Positions 32,149 through 40,465 of a stretch of 40,465 nt of DNA are shown in pieces. Every line of letters begins with the position of its first letter. Positions within the stretch are counted from its first letter, which is position 1. The stretch covers positions 1-40,465 of the forward strand of contig MSJH02000310.1 in the NCBI GenBank assembly GCA_001931875.2. Direction: 5' to 3'. This DNA is from Byssochlamys sp. IMV 00236. Taxonomy: Eukaryota > Ascomycota > Eurotiomycetes > Eurotiales > Thermoascaceae. The notes under the pieces are model-generated. The model made no database searches and was not told the DNA's origin. It saw only the letters and a list, made by a program, of their open reading frames with translations. The position numbers and the translations under genes were made by a program.

Positions 32149-34430
32149 TTATGGGTTTGGAGGAAAATTAGAAAATGAAGTCATCAAGGGATGAAAGCCA
32201 AGAGAATAGCCCAAGAGACCAGCGTTGTTATATTGCTTGGACTGTTGCTGTCTATTTAGTTTTCCTTGGATACGTTTGCAATAAGATGTATTTCGAATAC
32301 AAGACAGTAAAGGACGAACGCATTCGGCTAATTGTTGATGCTGTTTATCATCAGCATAGTCAAGCGCGGTTTGAACTACGTAATTTGCATAAGAGTCCTT
32401 TAATAATCTTTCAAGTTGGTCTTGGTTCATCATTTCTCGAATTAAGTCATGGCGAGTGTTGTCCTCAGCAACACGGATACACTGAAGCATTTTGATTAAC
32501 AAACAAACAATCAAAAAGATTATAAATGTATATACCTTTTCCATCACATTGGAACTATATTTCTGTACAGATAACCTGCTAAGGTGTCCAATGAACTGAC
32601 GAATCAGCTGATCGGAAAAGCTGGCATCACCCAACTCTAGTACATATTGGACGACATAGTTACCATAAGGATCCTGTACTAATGTTAGAGCATGAGCAAT
32701 AATCTCATTGACTAGTTGTTTCTATATACACATAAAATAAATAAACACAACTTATGAATAGATTATTATTCGCTTACTGTCTGATGAATAGCAGAGAAGT
32801 CGATGCATCTTTGCAATACACAGCAACCATGTCTATGAGTGGCTACTTCCACGCAATTTTGACTGACAGCGTCATAAATAAATTGTTTATCCTTGCTCGT
32901 AAATCGATGCAAACATTTCTGAATAACATGGTTTCCATTGATATCCTTGATCAACATAACCACAATAGGTGATAATGCTCTAACAGTTTCTTGGATCTAT
33001 ACATGATTATTAAGTTTAAGGAGCTTATTGTCATGTAAATTAAAAAAAAAAAAAAGATGACTCCTTACCTGTTCATCCAAACTGATGAGTTCAATCATTC
33101 TTTGCACTGCTCGTGTACCGTGCATATTCAATGAGATATCTTGAATTGATTTTGATACTTGTTCAACAAGCATAGTTCTTTGAATATCTGTACAGTGCTC
33201 TAACATCTTTTGACACAAGTAATTTCCAAAGGGGTCTATATATATATAAAAAAAAAAAAAGGAGATGAGAAAGTGGGAATCCTTTTGCATATTTTTGCTT
33301 TACTGGTCATCAGTTCAACAAAATGAGGAAACACTTGGGCAAATATGATCTCTCTTTGCTCAAAGTCTTGTTCTTCTAGTTTCTTTTGCAGGAATCGACA
33401 ACCATATTGATCTTTACAGAGTAAATAAAAGTCTTCCTTCATATCTTCTAAACACATGGATGCAAATTTTTCTTCAATGATACTATTTGAGCTTGCTCTT
33501 CTTTGCACTACTCCTTGCCCCAGGTGCGTAATCGAATTCTTTCTAGAACCCGTGGGAGAAGGAGGACGACTGCTAGTAGGTCTCATGAAGTGAGGAGCCA
33601 GTAAGCTATTCGATGTTGTCGTTGAAGATGATGTGGTAGTAGAAGAAGAATGATTTGAGGCGTAGTCTACATTCAACATGCTGTACTTTAACAAAGGTGC
33701 TCTTGTAGTACCTGAATCTAAGCTTCCAATTCGCCTTGAAGCTGTAAAGTCAGGGTTGGAGTAAGAGGGCGTCAATCGGTTGATGGATGATGCTGTGGTA
33801 GATGATTTGCTGAATATATCTAGCCTTTTCAAAGTATCCATAGAATATTTTCGCATAAAGGGAGCATCATTCGTTTCTTGTGGATATTGCATATCATTCC
33901 AGTAAGGAGAAGAATAAGCATGATAACTTTGCTGAGCGTATGTAGTATTCTGACATAGAATGAGTAAGATGAATGACTGTAAATAGATACACTTACAAGA
34001 TTAGGATAACTTTCACGTCTAATCAATTGACGAGTTACTTCATCATGTTGTAGTGGGTGTCGCATTAATATGTCTGGTGTTGTACTACGGCCTTTTTTTT
34101 TGTTATGTAAACAAAGAGATTCTTTTTACATGTAAATATTTACCTGTGTTATTTCTTAAGAGATGAATATCTGATAATTGAGGAGTAAATGCTGTGTTCT
34201 CGGGGAATAATGGACTGCCTATCGATCTCCTATTTTTAAAATGATGTTAATGCTTGTATATTTGACAACTGTTTCTCCTTATATAATACATACGTATCGA
34301 GCATAGCGTGGTCCTGTATAGTCAAGCTATTTAATGTTGCAATTTGATTATCAAGGTCTTGATCCAGCATACTTTTAAAATGAATATCTTCGTGGGTGCA
34401 TTTATCACAATTGCTTGATGACGTTTTCAT
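32149..34430 (-). CDS. Pumilio/PUF-family RNA-binding protein
   Basis: Eight exons (34430-34294, 34229-34144, 34091-33997, 33949-33304, 33235-33069, 32996-32778, 32721-32536, 32481-32149) give 622 residues. The N-terminal 270 residues are low-complexity Ser/Thr/Pro. Eight PUF repeats follow from about residue 275. Their base-contacting pentapeptides in order are CRFLQ, NYLCQ, TRAVQ, NHVIQ, CCVLQ, NYVVQ, SNVME and NYVVQ. By the known PUF code (repeat 8 to repeat 1) this reads U-G-U-A-U-?-U-A, so a Puf3/Pumilio-like UGUANAUA target is expected. Such proteins repress or destabilise bound mRNAs. The C-terminus ends in a short Asn/Pro tail. Introns fall between or within repeats, and all phases fit. 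Confidence 0.93.
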
Positions 34431-36615
34431 TGTTATGCCGTTGTTGTGTTATTTTACCTTTTTTTTTTCTCTCTTTTTGTGTATTATTATTGTATTCGCG
34501 CAAAGAAAGAGAAAAGGAGAGAATAATTAAAGAAAGAGAGAGAGAAAAAAGAAAGAGAGAAAGAAAGAAAAAGAAAGAAAAAGGTTGGGTTATTTTTTAT
34601 ATCCAAATACATACACACACCTACATTTATATATACACACACATATATACACACATTTATGATTTAAGGGGTTAATAACAAAATGCATACAAAATGCGGA
34701 CATCAAATAGAGTGGAATTTATTCAGCAAAAAAGAATACTTATCTCCCCCCCTTCTCCTTGTTTATTTTTCTCTGCAAAATAACAAGAAAGAGAGAGAGA
34801 GAAAGAGAGAGAAAGAATATATGTTTCTCCCTTACTAAACATGAATCGACATGTGTATGTATTTGTAATGTTACAAAGATAGATAAATTCATATTTGTAT
34901 TAAAAGCTACAGCATTCTTTTATTTTACTTTTGACAAATAACATACCAAAAATGGGTTTGTTTATTGTTTCTGCCCAATCGTATCATTAAGGAGAATAAA
35001 AAAGAGAGACTATATATAACTCTTTAGGGGATGAGAAAGGGAAACAAAAGGGAGGTGGATGAAGAACAGTAAAAAAAAAAGAAAGTAAAAAGGTAAGAAG
35101 GGGAGAAAGAGGAGAAAGGGAAATTGAAGGGGGGGAAGAGACACTAGAAAGACAGAATTCAACAAGTATGTCTCAAGTTGAATAAAGAAGAACCTTCAAC
35201 GCGTAGTATATATGTATAGAGCTCTTGCTATTATTAGGCGAAATTTTATTACTGGCTAGATGTATGTGGTTAAACATGAAATATTGACTAAAGCTTAAAG
35301 AGACAACTATCATCTTTTTAATACAAATTACATACAAAAAAGATCGACAAACAATCATATTAAAAAGGGAAAGCAGCCGCTTTATTATCTCGTTCACAAT
35401 CATTCTGTAGATCCAAGATTACTAAATAACCTCCCTTTATGTAACATACACACAATTTCAAGCAAGGTACAATTGACCGTTAGTCATATACAATAGTGCA
35501 TTACTGCTATCAATATACTTTATCTTAACAATATCAAACAGAATATGCTTCAACGTATTGTAATATCACTAATAGCAAAGGTCTATTGATAGTAATGTAC
35601 CTTCTAGCTATTGTAAGTGATCATTTACAACTTGGCTTAAATATATACTAGTGGAACAGATAGTCCAAGACTAACCTTTACGGCCAATTATCGGCTTATG
35701 GCTACATTGGCTGGTTTTACATTTTACATATATGTAAAGCTTGAGCGGCTTGTACAATCTTTTCCAGAGCTGTGGATTCATAAAGTAGAAACAGACAGTG
35801 TTTGTCTCTCAGCTCGCTCTTTCTTTGTTGAATAGCAAGTTTCATGAGCTACAGGTGATCAAATACACAACAAACGATGCTTTTATTGACAATCTATCAT
35901 ATAATTTCAAGTAATATACAGCCGTCATAATCTACTATCCTTGGTTCCCTTGGCAACACTGGCTTTGTGAGACACTGTCTAATACCATTGTTCACACTTC
36001 CTGTTGCTCTTTCTCTCTCTCTCTCTTTCGTAAGAGCGTTTGTTATTATTATCATGAGTTTAATATATGGTCTTATTGTTTTATATGACAAGGTATTTAT
36101 TAAGTACCTCGTTGTTTCACTAATAATAATAACAGTAGAGTAACACTTTTTATCTTTTTTCGTATTATTGTTATTATTGCAGCCTTTTTAATTAAGTCAA
36201 TTACGTCTTTATAAAATAAAGAACAATAAATGTGTGAATATAAAAGTGAAATAATAGTAAAACCTATTTCACAATGCTAATAAAATCAACTGACTCACTA
36301 ATATCACTTGTTTTTTCTATGTAACATTAATACTATAATACTATTATTATTATTATTATTATTCAAAGAGAGAGAGAGAGAGATAATAAGGAGTAATGAA
36401 AGAGAAGAGGAGAAGATGGTCATTTTTCAATTTAGCATGTCGCATTAAACTGTATTTTTAAGTAAGACAGCTTAAATTTTCATTGGTAAATAGGCTCATC
36501 TTTTCCTAAAACAGGAAAACGCATTTTCTTTTTTTTTTTTGGGCTCTATTCTTTTTCATTTTCTTTCTTTCTTTCTTGTAAACAGACACACAATAAAATA
36601 AAAAAATAAGAACAC
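34431..36615. other. Long repeat-rich intergenic region
   Basis: The 2.2 kb between the diverging PUF and HECT genes have strong strand asymmetry near the PUF start, purine-rich on this strand. Features are (AG)n/(AAAG)n at about 34500-34585, (CA)n/(TA)n at 34607-34662, (GA)n at 34788-34814, purine-rich DNA at 35040-35150, (CT)n at 36008-36027, (ATT)n at 36337-36363, (GA)n at 36367-36384 and (CTTT)n just before the HECT gene. Around 35724-36091 the minus strand has two short coding-like pieces (GIRQCLTKPVLPREPRIVDY, and LMKLAIQQRKSELRDKH after an AG at 35850), but no in-phase junction was found. Confidence 0.5.
34500..34662. repeat. Compound microsatellite (AG/AAAG then CA/TA)
   Basis: A purine block of AG and AAAG units is followed by alternating CA and TA units (cacacac, tatatatacacacacatatatacacaca). 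It lies about 70 bases upstream of the Pumilio start and so within its promoter. Confidence 0.8.
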
Positions 36616-39600
36616 ATGTCCTCCCGTTGCTTAGATACCAGGACAAGTTCGTTCATCTATACACCGTCTTCTTCCAACAACCAATCACCACAGCAAGAGC
36701 CAAACGACTATTATTTTAGAAGCAGTGATACAGTGGTGGTTGATGTCGAGAATAAACGTAGGACATCCTCATCAGGTGATATGGTTCGACCTATGAAAGA
36801 ACAACCTTGCTTAAAGAGCCACTCGTTTCCCTTAAAGACTCACTTAGTGAGCCATAACAGTAACAACAATACGGCCGTGTCTACAACAACAACAACAACA
36901 ACAACAACAACTGCTGCGACATTACCGACACCAACAAAACTTGGAAGATACAAACAAAATAAGCTTTACAGAAAAGAAAAATTAAAAGAAGCAAAAAACG
37001 ACTACGAAGACAGGATTGAAGAGTATTTTAAGCAATTGACCGTTGGTTGTCAACAAAGAGATTGTCGAAACAAGTTTTGTGCATCAGGTCGAGGTAAATA
37101 CAATATTAAAAAAGGAAACTATAGTCGCAGACCACTAAAATAGAAACCATAAAGGTGGTATACTTAATTTACAACCTCAAGCAGCCTTCATTATGGCAAT
37201 CCAACTTGCATCTATGCCAGAATCAAGGCTGTGCACGACAACTAAACAGTCAACAAAGAAAAAGATATCACTTCCAGAAAAAAATACCACAAGACAACAG
37301 GATAAACATGCACCCAAGTCATTCTTACAGTCTCTTTTCAGCTCTACATCGTTTTCAAATCTATTAGAAAACAATAAAAAGGGCAGCAAAAGGACAAAAG
37401 CATCGTTAGCACCCAAGAAGCACTGGGCAACAGATTTTTGGGAGCTTTTTAGTTATTCTAAAAAGATTGAACAACAACAAGAAGAGCAAGACGCTATCGA
37501 TGCCGAGTCAAGTGAAGATGATGAAAGTTATTATCAAATCGACAGTGATCGTAGCAGCTTATCGTCTAATGATTGCTTCACTATCAACAGTAGCATTAAT
37601 AATCGAGGCATGCTTCTTGATATCACACCTATATCCGTACAATTAGACACAGCCACTCAATATTTACACCAGTACATCGTCGCACGTACCATCACCGAAC
37701 AGCAAATGGAAAAATGGTGCCGCTCCGTCTTCCAAAGCTGGGAAGCGATTGGTGAAAGTTTTCTTTCTTTAACCGCTTTTACTGATATATGCAGTCTTCA
37801 TCGAGTGCCATTGATCGATTTAGATGATCTCAATCAATTCTTTCAATTGGTCATTTATCAAGATAACCCAAAAGCTAAAAATCCTAGGCAATTACGCCTT
37901 ATGGAATCTATCTCAGACAGTCTAGAGACACTACTTGATCGTATCCTCTTGAATGTGGGTGCTTTGGACGAAATTGAAGCTTTGGAGGACATAGAAGGCG
38001 ATCATGTGCGTATCATGGTCGAGTGGTGTCGCTCGCTGATGGCCGTCTTGGAATGGATCTTTTGCTGGAATAAAGGGCCTGTGGAGGCATTTACGAGCCA
38101 TGTCATGCTGATGCAGAAATACATTCAAGTCTTGAGCAAGATAGCCCGAAACAAGCGATCAGTATTACGAGACATGATGCAAAACATGTTTTCTAATCTG
38201 GACCCTGCTCGAATGACATGGATGGTGCAAGATTTACATCAATATCTATCTGATCATTTTCATACGGGTCCGTATAAACATGGATCGGAAGACACGGTTG
38301 TAATGACATTGAAGTGTTTAGAGCTCATGTGTAAGTCAATAGTATTCTATACAAAACAAATGTATTCACATGGGTTTATAGACCAAGCTAATATGAAGGC
38401 GCCTAGCCATCCTATTGTGTCGCCTGATGTATTTTATAATCTAGCCATTGCCAAGAAACTGAACATCAAGAATGAATACCGCATTTGGAAACGAGTTTTA
38501 CTGCACGGTGAAGGAAGGCATCTGTTCTCTCGAGAAGGCGGAAGTCATCAGCGTCGCTCACGGCTATTCATGACCACGTCTTCTATCTTATTACCTTATC
38601 CGTTAGAAAACGAATACCAATTCTCTTGGTTTGCTTATCCCTTCTTACTGCCCCCTTCTATTAAGCGCAAGATTGTTCTCATGGATGCCATGTCTCAGAT
38701 GTCATTGGAATATGAAGATGCTTGTGTGAATCATACCCTTGTTGTCCACGCACAGAAGCTTCTTTCAGAAGCACCGAGTATGCTCAAGGATCTTGAAACA
38801 AACCTACGAAGCGCTACTTGTCCTTACTTGCTTCTCGAAATTCGTCGAGAGTCCTTTGTTGAAGACACGCTCCAACAAGTATCGCGCAAATGGAGCGATT
38901 TGAAGAAACCCCTGAAAATCAAGTTTGTCGAAGGCGGTGAAGAAGGGATGGATCAAGGAGGTGTTCAAAAGGAATTCTTTGGCGTGCTCTTTGAAAAACT
39001 TATCTCTCCCGAGCTTGGTCTCTTTTGCCAGGACGAATCCACTCGACTGTGCTGGATACGGCCAGTGGTTAACCCAGACATTCGCATGTATGAGCTCGTA
39101 GGTGTCATGATGGGTCTATCGATCTATAATGGTGTCATGATGAATTTGCAGTTCCCAAGGGTGTTTTGGAAAGTGCTCGTGATGCCAAGTGAAGCCTTGG
39201 TGGATGCCTTGGCTGAACGTCAACAACAGTTATTTACTCTTGAGGACCTTGAAGAAGGCTGGCCTACTTTGGGACAAGGGTTACGACAGTTACTCGAGTG
39301 GCAAGATGGCGATGTCGAAGACATTTTTTGCCGAGACTATGAGATATCATATGAAGTCTTTGGTCGTGGCGTCATCACTCAATCACTCATGCGTCATCCA
39401 GATGATCCAGTGGTGCCCGTGACGAATGCGAATAGAGAAGCCTATGTGAAGGATTATTGCACATATTTTATGTACACTGCGCAAAGAGAACAAATACTGG
39501 CATTACGTCGTGGCATGTGGAGCGTGATAGGAAGTCGAGCACTTTATCTCTGTACAGCAGAGGAATTAGAGATGGTCGCCTGTGGCCAGCGACAAGGACC

Positions 39601-39997
39601 CGATGCGATTGAACTCAACATGTCTGAACTGGAGGCTGTTGCTGAATATGACGAATATACGGCAGATCACCCAACCATCAGGCAGTTTTGGTCTGTGGTT
39701 CATCATGATCTTACTGCTGAGCAAAAGAGACAACTGCTCTTATTTGTGACAGCAAGTGATCGAGTGCCTGTTGGCGGACTAAAAGAATTGACATTCTATA
39801 TCCAAAGAAATGGTCCTGATAGTGATAGGTACGTGTATAATCATAGTCTTTAAACATCATCTCTAATATTCAATAGATTACCTACTGCACTTACATGCTT
39901 CAGTAGACTTTTGTTACCAGAGTATTCTTGTCGATCAAAATTACGAGATAGACTGATTACTGCTATTGAAAACACCAAAGGATTTGGTCTTGTATAG
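36616..39997 (+). CDS. AZUL-HECT E3 ubiquitin ligase, UBE3A-like
   Basis: Three exons (36616-37093, 37185-39828, 39877-39997) give 1080 residues. A Ser/Asn/Thr-rich N-terminus, with poly-Thr coded by an ACA run at 36886-36911, leads into an AZUL zinc finger. IEEYFKQLTVGCQQRDCRNK carries C145, C150 and, just after, C155. C176 lies beyond the intron that interrupts the domain. A long helical middle part follows. The HECT domain runs from about residue 730 (LKIKFVEGGEEGMDQGGVQK) to the end. The catalytic Cys is C1048 in LPTALTCFSR, and the end TKGFGLV matches the family. AZUL plus HECT is the UBE3A/E6AP layout, and AZUL binds proteasome subunit Rpn10 in human. The start at 36616 is the first ATG in frame. 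Confidence 0.92.
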
Positions 39998-40139
39998 TTT
40001 TATATATGTGTATGTGTGTGTTTTCTTGTACAAATTCTCTTTTTGCTCTAATAATTTAAAGGGCATCCCCCACTGTTACCCCCATTCCATTATGGATGTA
40101 TGAATAATAAAGAGAAATCGTTTTATTATATAAAATATC

Positions 40140-40414
40140 TTAGCGGAAATCAGCAGCTTTGCCAGTCTAATGATAAAAAGGGAAGGGTGAGTTGATTTAC
40201 CATTGAATATATATTAAACTTACGGTCAATAAGCCAACGATAAGTCCAAAGAGACCAAGAACGGAACCAAAGATTTCAACGACCAAGACCTTGACAAACA
40301 GTTCTGGGTTCTGTGCATCAGCCAAGGCGGCGCTTGATCCTGTTACGCCTACAGAAAGACCACATAGCAGGTTACAGACACCAACGGTTAAACCACCCCA
40401 AAAGATAGCATGAC
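40140..40414 (-). CDS. VMA16: V-ATPase proteolipid subunit c'' (Vma16), 3' part only
   Basis: Two terminal exons (40414-40224 and 40166-40140) are inside the window. The upstream part lies beyond the right end, past an intron running into a T-homopolymer. They encode [55 protein letters not shown] and the end TGKAADFR. This is the last two helices of the c'' subunit, with the membrane Glu in LVVEIFG that carries protons in the Vo rotor. The short tail GKAxxF and the VEIFGS context distinguish c'' from c and c'. The CDS is partial at its 5' end. Confidence 0.92.
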
Positions 40415-40436
40415 CTAATATATAAATAAGTTTGTT

Positions 40437-40465
40437 TCTTTTTTTTTTTTTTTTTTTTTTTTTTT
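40437..40465. repeat. T homopolymer at window end
   Basis: About 25 consecutive T close the window within an intron of VMA16. Confidence 0.85.

Noticed and set aside
32175..32495. Plus-strand frame over the last Pumilio exon
   Set aside because: The minus strand encodes PUF repeats and C-terminus with exact splice phases, and the plus-strand product has no protein-like features.
34415..34675. Lys/Glu/Arg-rich plus-strand frame
   Set aside because: It is a translation of AG and AAAG microsatellite sequence upstream of the Pumilio gene.
35724..36091. Two minus-strand coding-like pieces in the PUF-HECT gap
   Set aside because: No combination of visible donors and the acceptor at 35850 joins them in frame, so the evidence is too weak for a gene call.

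Overview
The window is nuclear DNA of a filamentous fungus, most likely an early-diverging one of the Mucorales type (inference). It is AT-rich and compact, and its genes carry many short introns of about 45-70 bp with GT-AG ends. The proteins are fungal orthologues: the septin Cdc10, Sho1, Erf2, Sur2 and class II aldolase. They sit beside proteins better known from animals and Mucoromycota, such as an AZUL-HECT (UBE3A-like) ligase. Both ends run into long A/T homopolymers, so this may be a whole assembly contig.

Layout. 55-2648 (-): a multi-exon gene with several frame breaks. 2649-5527: intergenic, with a 195-bp pogo-like MITE. 5528-9070 (+): three closely packed membrane-protein genes, ERF2, an unknown four-helix protein and SHO1. 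9521-9763 (-): a doubtful small gene. 10037-11481 (-): septin CDC10, divergent from a TBC RabGAP (12228-13843, +). 13887-14351 (-): a small acidic protein, convergent with the RabGAP. 14439-15115 (-): a decayed coding region. 15726-16296 (+): an unrecognised, probably decayed gene. 16692-19001 (+): BRF1, convergent with FBA1 (19192-20462, -). 21888-22237 (-): LSM6, divergent from an ACOT13-like thioesterase (22579-23256, +). 23665-26591 (+): AP-1 gamma adaptin. 26862-27961 (-): a DCN1-like protein. 28343-29418 (-): SUR2. 30307-31839 (+): an F-box protein. 32149-34430 (-): a Pumilio-family protein. 36616-39997 (+): AZUL-HECT ubiquitin ligase. 40140-40414 (-): the 3' part of VMA16, cut by the window end.

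Most genes are housekeeping genes: Pol III transcription, glycolysis, mRNA decay, vesicle coats, cullin neddylation, vacuolar acidification and sphingolipid hydroxylation. They are not an operon or an obvious functional cluster. Splice joints for 16 genes were worked out by hand and keep phase throughout, including the partial VMA16. That makes the broken frames in the first gene and around 14.4-16.3 kb stand out. No tRNA, rRNA, CRISPR array or autonomous transposon was found. I see no convincing new multi-gene system. The most unusual items are the disrupted loci, the MITE, the orphan membrane protein between ERF2 and SHO1, and the AZUL-HECT ligase with a shortened zinc-binding loop.
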